From the NCBI GenBank assembly GCA_022846095.1, contig AP025583.1, positions 3,745,279-3,809,278 on the forward strand: a DNA stretch of 64,000 nt, in the 5' to 3' direction. A program made the translations under genes and the position numbers. Shown here piece by piece: positions 33,158 to 41,964 of this stretch (positions are counted from its first letter, which is position 1; each line of letters opens with the position of its first letter). The stretch comes from Oscillospiraceae bacterium (lineage in GTDB: Bacteria; Bacillota; Clostridia; Oscillospirales; Oscillospiraceae). The notes beneath the pieces are model-generated. The model was not told the DNA's origin. It made no database searches and saw only the letters and a program-made list of their open reading frames with translations.

Positions 33158-33799
33158 ATTGTAAATCGCTATCTAAATACGACACATTATCGCCTTTTCT
33201 AATAAACATGCTGTAAACGGAGGAAACGGACACGATTGGAACTTATTACCCTCTTTTCCCGCCATAGAACACGCGAACAACTATGAGGCCAGCGGTCACG
33301 GGGCATTGGGGATCCAGTCGCTACAAAGGACCAAAAGGGAGCATGCATAAATGAACCGCCCAGTCCTTCACTTACAAGCGAAGGCACTGGGCGGTTTTAT
33401 CTTCCATCTTTGTCTGGTTGGTACTCCATCAAGTCTCCAGGCAGGCAATATGGGTTTTATACGAGCTTGCGCGGCGAAAGCAAGCGCTGAACCAGTCTGA
33501 GGCTATCAGCGGGCGCTTCCTGTTTGGAGGAAAGGATATGTTGATAATACACAGATGCCGGAACCCCTCATTTAAAGTCCAAACCGCCTCATTTTGGACG
33601 ACTCCCTCAGCTTCAGCGCCCGCCGGATGGGAGCGCTGCTCTTCCGCCGGAGAAACCATCCGGGAGCTTGCCGGCGCAGCCAGGCGTCGTTGTCCAAGCT
33701 GGCCGGGGTGCTCCGTGACCGCATTCCCTTCCCTGTCGTGCCATTCTGCGCGCCCACATGATGCCGCGCGCCGGGTCAGTTTCTTTCCCTTACCTAGTA
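33158..33799. other. Gene-free stretch, about 640 bases, with a terminator-like hairpin
   Basis: Short ORFs here lack ribosome sites and family resemblance, so I call no gene. A hairpin with stem CCGCCCAGT/ACTGGGCGG and inner CCTTC/GAAGG lies at about 33357-33397 with a downstream TTTTATCTT. It would end a + strand transcript. The remainder could be the decayed end of an old gene; no known element is recognised. Confidence 0.4.
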
Positions 33800-35602
33800 T
33801 CAGGCCGTCACCATACGCCAATAGGCCCCGCGGCGGGCCAGCAGCTCCTCGTGGGTGCCGGACTCCAGGATCCCCCGCTCCCCCACCACGAAGATGCGGT
33901 CCGCCCTGCGGACGGTGGAAAGGCGGTGGGCGATCAGGATGCAGGTGTGCCCCTCCATCAGGCGAAGGGTTGCCTGCTGGATGCGGCGCTCCGTGGCGGC
34001 GTCCACGCTGCTGGTGGCCTCGTCCAGAATGAGGATGGGGGCACTGCTTACCAGGGCCCGGGCCATAGCAAGCAGCTGCCGCTGCCCCTGGCTGAATTCC
34101 CCGCCCGTGCCCGACATGGGCGTGTCGTACCCCTGGGGCAGGCGGAGGATAAACGCATGGGCGTTGGCCAGCCGGGCGGCCTGCTCCACCTGCGCCCTGC
34201 CGGCCTCGGGCCGGGCGTAGCGCAGGTTGTCCAGCACGGTGCCGGAGAAAAACACCGCGTCCTGGAGCACCACGGAAAAGCTGCGGTTCAGCGCCCCGCG
34301 GCGGTACCGGTCCAGCGGCACGCCGTCCAGCAGGATGCGCCCGCCGTCCGGGTCGTAAAAGCGGGTGAGCAGGTTGACCAGGGTGGTCTTGCCCGCCCCC
34401 GTCTGCCCCACGAAGGCGGCCACCTCGCCGGGGCGCACCGAAAAGCTCACATGCTCCAGCACCGGCCTGCCCGGCTCGTAGGAGAAGGACACGTCGTCGA
34501 ATTCCACCCCGCCCCGGACCGGAGAGCGCTCCGCCGCGTCCGGCCGATCCGGGGCCTCCTCGGGTTCGTCCAGGATCTCAAAAAGCCGCTCCGCCCCGGC
34601 CACCGCCTGCTGGATGCTGGAGAAGAGGGCGGCGATGCTGTTCAGCGGCCGCCCCAGCTGCCGGGAGTACCCCAGAAAGCTGACCACCACGCCCAACCGC
34701 ACCGCGCCGCGCAGGGCCAGCACCCCGCCCGCGCAGGCGATGAGGGCAAAGCCCAGGTTGTTCAACATATTGACCAGGGGGCTGAGGAACCCGGCGCAGA
34801 TCTGGGCCTTGACGGAGGTGTCGCAAAGGGCGCGGTTGGCCCTGTCAAACTCCTCCAGCACCGCCTGCCCCCGGTCGAAGAGCTTCACGGTCCGCCCGTT
34901 CTGGATACTCTCCTGGACCAGGGCGCTCACGCCGCCCAGTTCCCGGGCCTGCTCCCGGTAGAGCGTCCGGCTCCTCCGGGAGATGAGGCGGGTACACAGG
35001 GCGATGACCGGCACGGTGGCCAGGGCCGCCAGCGTGAGGGGGAGGCTCAGCGCCGCCATGACGGCCAAGGCCCCCGCCACCATCAGCAGGCTGTGGAAGA
35101 GCTGGGTCACCGTCTCGGCCACCACGCTGCTCACGTTGTCCGCGTCGCCGGACAGGCGGCTCATGGTATCCCCATGGGGATGCCGGTCGAAGTAGGACAG
35201 GGGCAGGCGCTCCAGCTTGGCAAAGCAGTCCCGCCGTATGCGCTCCACCATCCGCTGGGAGACCCGCTCCATCACGCTCCTGCGGCCCCAGTTCCCCAGC
35301 CACTGGACCAGCACGCCCCCCGCCAGCAGCGCCAGCAGCGCGGCCAGGGCCTCCCGGTCCACGCGGTTGTCCGACAGGTGGAAGCAGTCCACCGCCCGGC
35401 CCAGCAGATAGGGCACGGCCAGACCGGCCCCGGTGGCCAGCAGGGTGAGGCAGATCACAAGGGCGATCTCCTTTTTCCACGCGCCGTAGAGGGTCAGCAG
35501 CCGCTTTGCCGTCCCCCTGCCGTCCCTGGCCCGGGCGTGGGGGCCGAAGCGCTGCTGCAGGCTCCGCCGCTGGGGCGGCAGCCGTGGATCAAGCTCCGCC
35601 AT
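33800..35602 (-). CDS. ABC exporter half-transporter with intact ATPase site (heterodimer partner)
   Basis: This 600-residue protein has six membrane segments (about residues 40-320) and a C-terminal ATPase: Walker A GQTGAGKTT, signature FSQGQRQLLAMARAL, Walker B with catalytic Glu ILILDEATSSVD, and H-loop IAHRLSTV. It overlaps the partner gene by 14 bases. With the partner, whose site is degenerate, it should form a TM287/288-type heterodimeric exporter. It is the last gene of the cobalamin-riboswitch operon, so a role in metal, tetrapyrrole or drug efflux is possible. Confidence 0.92.
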   Translation of the reverse strand: MAELDPRLPPQRRSLQQRFGPHARARDGRGTAKRLLTLYGAWKKEIALVICLTLLATGAGLAVPYLLGRAVDCFHLSDNRVDREALAALLALLAGGVLVQWLGNWGRRSVMERVSQRMVERIRRDCFAKLERLPLSYFDRHPHGDTMSRLSGDADNVSSVVAETVTQLFHSLLMVAGALAVMAALSLPLTLAALATVPVIALCTRLISRRSRTLYREQARELGGVSALVQESIQNGRTVKLFDRGQAVLEEFDRANRALCDTSVKAQICAGFLSPLVNMLNNLGFALIACAGGVLALRGAVRLGVVVSFLGYSRQLGRPLNSIAALFSSIQQAVAGAERLFEILDEPEEAPDRPDAAERSPVRGGVEFDDVSFSYEPGRPVLEHVSFSVRPGEVAAFVGQTGAGKTTLVNLLTRFYDPDGGRILLDGVPLDRYRRGALNRSFSVVLQDAVFFSGTVLDNLRYARPEAGRAQVEQAARLANAHAFILRLPQGYDTPMSGTGGEFSQGQRQLLAMARALVSSAPILILDEATSSVDAATERRIQQATLRLMEGHTCILIAHRLSTVRRADRIFVVGERGILESGTHEELLARRGAYWRMVTA

Positions 35603-37310
35603 GGCGCCCCTCCTCCCCCGCCCCCTGGGCGTTCCAGATCTCCCGGTAGGCCGGGCAGGTCTCCAGCAGAGCGGCATGTGTGCCCAGCCCCGCCTGCCGC
35701 CCGTCCTCCAGCACCAGGATACGGTCGGCCAGCGCCGCGGTGCGCACCCGCTGGGTGATGAGCAGCACCGCCCGGTCCGCCCTGCGGCCCAGGCCGGAGA
35801 GCACCCGCCCCTCCGTCACGGCGTCCAGGGCGCCGGTGCAGTCGTCCAGCACCAGCACCGCGCTCTCCCGCACCAGAGCCCGGGCCAGGGAGATCCGCTG
35901 CCGCTGACCGCCGGAGAGGTTGGCGCCCCCCTGCTCCACCGTGCCCGCCAGCCCGCCCAGCCCGGCCACAAAGTCCTCCGCCTGGGCCAGGGACAGGGCC
36001 GTATGCAGCCGCTCCCCGCCGGCTGCGGCATCCCCCATGGCCAGGTTCTTTTCAATGGTGCCGGAGAACAGATCGCTGCGCTGGGCGGCCACCGCCACCT
36101 GCCGCCGGATCCGCCGCAGGGACAGCCGCCGCAGATCCCGCCCGTCCAGCAGGACCTGCCCCTCCTGGGGGTCGTAGAGCCGGGCGCAAAGCCACGCCAG
36201 CGTGGACTTCCCCGCGCCGGTGGGCCCCACCACCGCCAGCAGCTCGCCCCGCTCCAGGGTAAAGCGGATCCCGTCCAGGGCGGGTATGCCGCTGCCCCCC
36301 GGGTAGGCGAAGCGCACGTCCCGGAACTCCAGGGCGGGGCCCCGGCCGCCGGGCGCCTCCGGGCGCTCCGGATCCTCCTCCACGGGCAGGGCAAACACCT
36401 CCGACACCCGTTTGGCGGAGGTGTCCGAGCGCACCAGCAGCTTGAACACGTCGATAAGGGTCATCAGGGCGGAGAGCATCTGGGTCATGTAGGTGACAAA
36501 GGCGGCCACCTTGCCCGCCTCCACCTCCCACGCCCCGGCCAGCCACAGCACGGCGGCCACCCCCAGGTTGACCGTCAGGGTAATGAGGGGGGCAAACCAG
36601 GCCGAGAGAAGCTGCAGGCGGATGCCCGCCTCCGCCAGCTCCCCGTTCGCCGCGCGGAAGCGCGCGTCCTCGTCCCCCTCCCGCCCCAGCGCCTTAATCA
36701 GGCGGATCCCCCGCAGGAACTCCTGAACGACGGTGTTCAAACGGTCCATGGCCGTCCGCACCCGGCTGAACCGCCTGCCGCTCAGGTACATGTAGCGCGT
36801 AATCAGCCCCAGCACCGCCAGCACCACCGCCAGCACCGCCAGGCTCAGGCCCGCGTTGAGCCGCACGGCGCAGAGCACGCTGCCCACGCAGAGCACAGGG
36901 GCCTTGACGCCGATGCGCAGGGCGGAATTCACCGACTTGGCCAGCTGGTCCGTGTCGCCGGTCATGCGGCTCACCAGGCCGGCCGTCCCCACCCGGTCCG
37001 CGCCCGCCTCGCTCAGCCGCAGGATGTGGGCGAAGAGCCCCCGGCGCAAATCCGCGCCGAAACGCTGCGAGGCGGTGCCGGAGCACAGGTTGCGCACCAG
37101 CACGCACCCGATGCCCGCCAGGGCGGCCCCCGCCATCCAGCCCCCCGTCCGCAGGATGCACCCCAGGTCGCCCCGGCGCACTCCCTCGTCGATCATCCGG
37201 GCCATGAGGCCGGGCAGCAGCAATTCAAAATTGGCCTCCAGCAGCACAAAAACGACTGCCGACAGGCAGAGCCAGCGGTAGCGCCTGAGATAGGTCCACA
37301 CCACGGCCAC
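35589..37310 (-). CDS. ABC exporter half-transporter with degenerate ATPase site
   Basis: This 573-residue partner has six membrane segments and an ATPase with intact Walker A (GPTGAGKST) and signature LSGGQRQRISLARAL. The catalytic Glu after Walker B is Asp (LVLDDCTGALD) and the H-loop histidine is Gln (ITQRVRT), the signs of a non-hydrolysing site in heterodimeric exporters. The start is the GTG at 37310 with GGAGGG 6 bases upstream. It probably works only with the downstream gene product. Confidence 0.92.
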   Translation of the reverse strand: MAVVWTYLRRYRWLCLSAVVFVLLEANFELLLPGLMARMIDEGVRRGDLGCILRTGGWMAGAALAGIGCVLVRNLCSGTASQRFGADLRRGLFAHILRLSEAGADRVGTAGLVSRMTGDTDQLAKSVNSALRIGVKAPVLCVGSVLCAVRLNAGLSLAVLAVVLAVLGLITRYMYLSGRRFSRVRTAMDRLNTVVQEFLRGIRLIKALGREGDEDARFRAANGELAEAGIRLQLLSAWFAPLITLTVNLGVAAVLWLAGAWEVEAGKVAAFVTYMTQMLSALMTLIDVFKLLVRSDTSAKRVSEVFALPVEEDPERPEAPGGRGPALEFRDVRFAYPGGSGIPALDGIRFTLERGELLAVVGPTGAGKSTLAWLCARLYDPQEGQVLLDGRDLRRLSLRRIRRQVAVAAQRSDLFSGTIEKNLAMGDAAAGGERLHTALSLAQAEDFVAGLGGLAGTVEQGGANLSGGQRQRISLARALVRESAVLVLDDCTGALDAVTEGRVLSGLGRRADRAVLLITQRVRTAALADRILVLEDGRQAGLGTHAALLETCPAYREIWNAQGAGEEGRHGGA

Positions 37311-37348
37311 GCCGTTCCCTCCTCTCTTCCCGCGGTTTCAGCGCCCCG

Positions 37349-38560
37349 TCAGACCCCGGCCCCCGCGGCAGCCCTCCGGCCCATACTGAGCCTGGCCGCC
37401 TCGTCCACCAGGGCCCGGACGGTGGGAAAGCGCCGCACCCCCGCCACCTCCGGGGGGCCCTCGGGGCGCAGGGTGAGCACGGGCACGCCCGCCCCGGCCG
37501 CCCGGGAGAGCAGCTCCAGGTTCTCCCGGTTATAGGGGCCCAGCGGGGCCCCGCTGTCCACCACACAGGCGGCGGAGCAGGCGGCCTGCGCCGCCGCGGC
37601 CAGGACGGCGGGCGTGGGCGGCGCGAAGCTCTCCGCCTCGAACACCCGGGCGGCCAGGGTGGAGGCCACTGTGCGGTCCACGTCGCAGGGCTGGAGGATC
37701 CCGGTGGAGAAGGCGACCCCCCGCTTCTGGAGCGCCCGGAAGCAGGGCGATCCCCGCCCCGCCCCGGGCACCACGAAGACGCCCGGCTCCCCCGGCGCCC
37801 CGCACAGCTCCACGCTTCCCAGCAGCAGATGAAAGGTACCGTCATGGATGTCATAGAGGGCGCGGATGGTTTCGTCGTCCAGCACGTCCTCCGGCGCGCC
37901 GCAGCGGAAGACGGCGTTGTCCTTCACAAGGACCACCACGTCGGCCAGCTTGGTGGCCAAATCCACCTCGTGGAGGGAGAGCACCACCGACAGCCTCCGG
38001 CTTGCGGTCATCTCCCTGAGGATGCCCAGCAGCTCAATCTTGTGGCGGATGTCCAGATAGCTGGTGGGCTCGTCCAGGACGATGACCTCCGGCTGCTGGC
38101 ACAGCGCCCGGGCCAGCAGCACCCGCTGCTTCTGGCCGTCGCTGAGCTCGGTGAAGCGCTGGTCCCGCAGCTCCAGGGCGTTGACCCGCTCCAGGCAGTC
38201 CCGCACCACCGCCTCATCCTCGGGGGAGAGCCTGCCGAAGTGGTTGGTGTAGGGGTAGCGCCCCGCGGCGGCCACCTCCCAGCAGGTCATCAGCTCCGGG
38301 TCCACCCGGTCGGTGAGCACCACGGACATGCGCCGGGCCAGCTCCCTGCCGTTCATCTGGTCCAGATCCCCGCCGCCCACGCGCACCACGCCCCCCAGCT
38401 TGGCCAGATGGCGGGTGATGCTGCGCAGGATGGTGGATTTGCCCGATCCGTTGGGGCCGATCAGGCACAGGATGCCCCCCTGCCAGATGCCGATGTCGAT
38501 GCCCTCGATCAGGGGCGTTCCGTGATAGCCCACGGACAGGTCTTGGGTTTCAAAATACAT
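37349..38560 (-). CDS. FecE-type ABC importer ATPase with a long C-terminal extension
   Basis: This 403-residue protein has an N-terminal ATPase of about 250 residues (Walker A GPNGSGKST, signature LSDGQKQRV, Walker B VIVLDEPTSYLD, H-loop VLSLHEV). An unusual extension of about 150 residues (from about 255) with a PGAGRGSPCFRALQKRG start is not part of standard FecE/BtuD proteins. The extension may sense or bind the imported ligand. The start at 38560 is next to the permease stop (TGATG). Together with the adjacent permease and binding protein it forms a second Type II importer under the B12 riboswitch. Confidence 0.88.
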   Translation of the reverse strand: MYFETQDLSVGYHGTPLIEGIDIGIWQGGILCLIGPNGSGKSTILRSITRHLAKLGGVVRVGGGDLDQMNGRELARRMSVVLTDRVDPELMTCWEVAAAGRYPYTNHFGRLSPEDEAVVRDCLERVNALELRDQRFTELSDGQKQRVLLARALCQQPEVIVLDEPTSYLDIRHKIELLGILREMTASRRLSVVLSLHEVDLATKLADVVVLVKDNAVFRCGAPEDVLDDETIRALYDIHDGTFHLLLGSVELCGAPGEPGVFVVPGAGRGSPCFRALQKRGVAFSTGILQPCDVDRTVASTLAARVFEAESFAPPTPAVLAAAAQAACSAACVVDSGAPLGPYNRENLELLSRAAGAGVPVLTLRPEGPPEVAGVRRFPTVRALVDEAARLSMGRRAAAGAGV

Positions 38561-39573
38561 CAGCCGACCCTCCTGCGTTTGATCATCAGCCAGATGACGA
38601 TGGGGGCCCCCAGCACCGAGGTGACGGTGCTGATGGTCAGCTCCGTGGGGGCGAAGGCGGTGCGGGCGATAAGGTCGCACAGCAGGCAGAACACGCTGCC
38701 GGTGAGGAAGGTGGCCGGAATGAGCACCATGGGCCGGGAGGTCTTGAAGAGCAGCCTTGTGATGTGGGGCACCGCGATGCCCACAAAGGAGATGGGCCCG
38801 GCGAAGGCGGTGACGCAGGCCGCCAGGACGCTGGAGAGCACGATCAGGGCGATGCGGAAGCCCTTTACGTTGACGCCCATGCTCTTGGCGTAGTTCTCCC
38901 CCAGCAGGTAGGCCCCCAGGGGCTTGGACAGCAGGAACACCAGCAGCACCGTGGGCGCGGTGATCAGGGCGGCGGCCCCCAGCGTGGCCCAGGTCATGCC
39001 GGAAAAGCTGCCCATGGACCAGATGGTGAAGTTGCGCAGCTGGTTGTTCTCGGCGAAGGTGATCATAAAATTGGTCCCCGCGTCGCAGATATAGCCGATC
39101 ATCATGCCGATGACCAGCAGCATGGCCAGGTTCTGCACCCGGCCCGACACCGCCAGTACCAGCGCCATGGACAGCAGCGCCCCCACGAAGGCGGCCAGGA
39201 AGATGGTGTAGGGGGAGAAGTCCCCCAGCACCACCGGCGCGGCGGCCAGCATGAAGAAGCCCACGAACAGCCGGGAGCCGGAGGAGATGCCCAGCACGAA
39301 GGGGCCGGCGATGGGGTTTTTAAAGAAGGTCTGGAGCAGGAAGCCGGCGATGGACAGCCCCCCGCCCATCAGGGCCGCCCCCAGCATCCGGGACAGGCGG
39401 ATCTTCCACAGGATGTTCCCCTCCAGGGAGCCGTCGTTGCCCCAGCGCAGCAGCGTCCAGATCCGCTCCAGGCTCAGGTGGACCGAGCCGGTGTTGACAT
39501 TCCAGTAAAACATGACCGCCAGCAGGACGCTCAGCACGGCAAAGCCCGTGGCGATGCGGGTATTTCGTTTCAT
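38560..39573 (-). CDS. ABC importer permease, FecCD/BtuC family
   Basis: This 337-residue permease has about ten membrane segments, with KIRLSRMLGAALMGGGLSIAG, FKNPIAGPFVLGIS, YAKSMGVNVKGFR and GPISFVGIAVPHITRL. The ATG at 39573 with AGGAG 7 bases upstream is preferred over the ATG at 39591. The neighbouring cobaltochelatase-type genes and the riboswitch suggest a corrinoid, cobalt chelate or heme-like cargo (inference). Confidence 0.92.
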   Translation of the reverse strand: MKRNTRIATGFAVLSVLLAVMFYWNVNTGSVHLSLERIWTLLRWGNDGSLEGNILWKIRLSRMLGAALMGGGLSIAGFLLQTFFKNPIAGPFVLGISSGSRLFVGFFMLAAAPVVLGDFSPYTIFLAAFVGALLSMALVLAVSGRVQNLAMLLVIGMMIGYICDAGTNFMITFAENNQLRNFTIWSMGSFSGMTWATLGAAALITAPTVLLVFLLSKPLGAYLLGENYAKSMGVNVKGFRIALIVLSSVLAACVTAFAGPISFVGIAVPHITRLLFKTSRPMVLIPATFLTGSVFCLLCDLIARTAFAPTELTISTVTSVLGAPIVIWLMIKRRRVG

Positions 39574-39679
39574 AGGCGCGCTCCTCTCCATTCCCCTGCC
39601 GGGAGCCGTCCCCCCGGAGGCGGGCGGCTCCCGGCAGGGCCCGGATCCCTCCGGGCCCCGTCAACGGGCGCCCCGCGGC

Positions 39680-40882
39680 CTACGCCGCGGGCATCTGATA
39701 GAAGTAGTGCAGGCTCCCGGCGTCCTCCGGGTGGTAGATGATGGTGGCGATGTCCTCGATCATGGTGGCCACGTCGTCGGCGGACTGCCAGTAGTTTTTC
39801 TCAATGCCCCAGACGTTGCCGTCCCGGATGGCCTTCATGTCGGCCAGGTAGTCCCCGTTGGCCAGGATGTCCGCCACGGTGGAGACGCTGGTGTCGCTGG
39901 TGTTGTCGTAAATCAGGATCTCGGTGTCCACGGCCTGCTTGTAGAACTCCTCCACCGTCATCTTGGTGTTGCCGCCCTGGCCGGGCTCCAGATCCGCGAA
40001 GGGATAGGTGCCGCCCGCCAGCTCCAGCATCTTGTTGACGTAGTCGCCGCCGTTGCGGACGTAGACCGTGCCCTTGAACACGTAGGTCTGCATAATGGTG
40101 GGGTGGGCCGTCTCATTTGCCACCGAGGCGGCCACGGCCTCCACCTTGGCCACCGCGTCGTTGAAATAGGCGTCGGCCTCGGCCTCCATATCCAGAAGGG
40201 CGCCCACCAGCTTGACCCACTCCACGCGGCCCAGGGGGTGGTTCTCCAGGTGCTGGCTGTCGGCGATGTAGGGGATGCCCAGCTCGTCCAGCTTGGCCAG
40301 CACCTCGTCGCTGCCGTGCATGGTGTTGGCGGAGATGATGATGATCTGGGGTGCGGCGGCGCTGATGAGCTCATAGTCCGGGTCGGAGTTCTTGCCCACG
40401 TACATGGTGGTGCCGTCGGCGATCTGCCGGGCCACCTGCTCGATATACCATTTGTCCTGGGCGGTGGTCACCAGGTTGATCTTGTCCAGCGCCCCGATGG
40501 CGTGGAACAGGGTGGCGTGGGTGGTGGAGAAGCAGCCCAGCTTGGTCAGCGGGGCCTGGAGCACAATCAAATCCCCGGTGTCGTCGGGCGCCTGGGCCCC
40601 CTCGGGCACCAGCAGGAAGCGCTGCCCCGCGCCGTCCGTGATAATCTTGCAGCCGTTGGCGCAGTAGTCCACGGAAAAGTTGTCGGCGTACTGCAGCTGC
40701 ATGGAGCGCACCACGCTCAGATCGTTTTTGTCCGGCGCGGCGCTCTCGGCGGCCGGGGTGGGGGCGGGGGGTGCGCTGGGGCTCTCCCGGGGTGCGGAAG
40801 CCTGGCCGGAGCACCCGGCGGCGGAGAGCAGCAGGACCGCGGCCAGGCAGAGCCCGGCCAGTCTGTGGAACTTCTTTTTCAT
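39680..40882 (-). CDS. ABC importer substrate-binding lipoprotein, riboswitch operon
   Basis: This 400-residue protein has signal peptide and lipobox LLSAAGC, a Pro/Ala/Ser-rich tether (to about residue 55) and a periplasmic-binding fold (DTGDLIVLQAPLTKLGCFSTTHA, PQIIIISANTMHG, VDTEILIYDNTS). It captures the cargo outside the cell. Its start overlaps the radical SAM stop by four bases, so importer and radical SAM gene are translationally coupled. The ligand is not identifiable; a corrinoid or metal chelate is favoured by the operon context. Confidence 0.9.
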   Translation of the reverse strand: MKKKFHRLAGLCLAAVLLLSAAGCSGQASAPRESPSAPPAPTPAAESAAPDKNDLSVVRSMQLQYADNFSVDYCANGCKIITDGAGQRFLLVPEGAQAPDDTGDLIVLQAPLTKLGCFSTTHATLFHAIGALDKINLVTTAQDKWYIEQVARQIADGTTMYVGKNSDPDYELISAAAPQIIIISANTMHGSDEVLAKLDELGIPYIADSQHLENHPLGRVEWVKLVGALLDMEAEADAYFNDAVAKVEAVAASVANETAHPTIMQTYVFKGTVYVRNGGDYVNKMLELAGGTYPFADLEPGQGGNTKMTVEEFYKQAVDTEILIYDNTSDTSVSTVADILANGDYLADMKAIRDGNVWGIEKNYWQSADDVATMIEDIATIIYHPEDAGSLHYFYQMPAA

Positions 40883-41964
40883 TCTGATTCCTCCTGATTT
40901 TCAGCGTGTATGGTATCTTCCAAAGGGGTAAGCGCATCCCCCGCGGGCCCGGCGGACCCGCCCAGGGCGTGTTCACAAAATATCCGGTGCATCAGGCAGT
41001 GGTCGGACCCCGGCCCGGCGGCCCGACCGCCCGCGGGGCAGCCGCCCCCGCACAGCCCGAAGGCCGGGCAGGCGGCGCACGCCTGGGACGGGGCCAGGCC
41101 GGGGCAGGGCACGGGCGGCGCGCCCTCCTCCAGGGTGCCGAGACGGCACCCCGCCGCGCCCACCAGGGCGGAGCAGGGCCACAGGCTCCCGTCGGGCGCC
41201 ACGGCCAGGGAGCGGCCGGTCTGCGCGTGGCAGTAGCAGGCGCGGCGCTTTCCGGTGCGCAGCATCAGGCGCAGGCGCTCCAGCTCCTTGAGGCGGACGG
41301 GACGCCCCAGGCGCTCCAGCAGGTCGTGGCGCGCCAGAAGCGCCCTCAGCCCCGTCTCCAGCGCCTCCGGCCCGGGCGCCAGCCCCCGGCCCGCCGCCCG
41401 GCCCTGCTCCCGGAGCAGATCCAGGCCGATTCCGTGGACGTTTCCGCACCAGAGGGCGAAGTCCGGCAGGCGGGCCAGGCCGGAGACGCTCCGGGCCGTC
41501 ACCACGGCGGTCAGGTTGGCCCCCAGCCCGGCCTCCGCCAGGGTGCGCAGGCCGGCCGCCGTCTCCCGGAAGGAGCCCGCCCCGTCCGGGCGGAGGCGCT
41601 CCCCGTCGTCCTCCCCCACGCCGTCCAGGCTGACCCCCACAGAGACCCGATACCGCTTCAGCTGTCCGCAGATCTCCGGGGTGAGCAGGGTGGCGTTGGT
41701 CTGAATGCTGGCCTGGAGCGCGCGCCCGGTGGCCGCGCCGAACGCCAGCACCTTTAGCGCCGTGTCCCAGCGCAGCAGCGGTTCCCCGCCGGTAAACTGG
41801 ACGCGCAGCGCCTCGCCGGGGGCGCAGAAGCGCTCCACCGCCGAAAGGGCCAGCTCCGGGGGCAAATCCGCCCCCTGGGCGCCCCCCTCGGCGTAGCAGT
41901 AGGAGCAGCGCAGGTTGCACCTGTCGGTGAGGCGCAGCACCAGCAGATCCAGCGCCGCGCTCAT
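40879..41964 (-). CDS. Radical SAM/SPASM-domain protein in a chelatase operon
   Basis: This 361-residue protein has the radical SAM motif TDRCNLRCSYCYAEGG (C-x3-C-x2-C), FTGGEPLL, SIQTNATLL and VSLDGV. A cysteine-rich SPASM-type end follows (CYCHAQTGR, WPCSALVG, ACAACPAFGLCGGGCPAG). SPASM members usually modify peptides or mature enzymes. It starts at 41964, overlapping the CobN-like stop by four bases, and is followed by the importer genes. No precursor peptide gene is visible. Its substrate could be a ring-bearing cofactor or a protein of the operon; both are inferences. Confidence 0.88.
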   Translation of the reverse strand: MSAALDLLVLRLTDRCNLRCSYCYAEGGAQGADLPPELALSAVERFCAPGEALRVQFTGGEPLLRWDTALKVLAFGAATGRALQASIQTNATLLTPEICGQLKRYRVSVGVSLDGVGEDDGERLRPDGAGSFRETAAGLRTLAEAGLGANLTAVVTARSVSGLARLPDFALWCGNVHGIGLDLLREQGRAAGRGLAPGPEALETGLRALLARHDLLERLGRPVRLKELERLRLMLRTGKRRACYCHAQTGRSLAVAPDGSLWPCSALVGAAGCRLGTLEEGAPPVPCPGLAPSQACAACPAFGLCGGGCPAGGRAAGPGSDHCLMHRIFCEHALGGSAGPAGDALTPLEDTIHAENQEESE

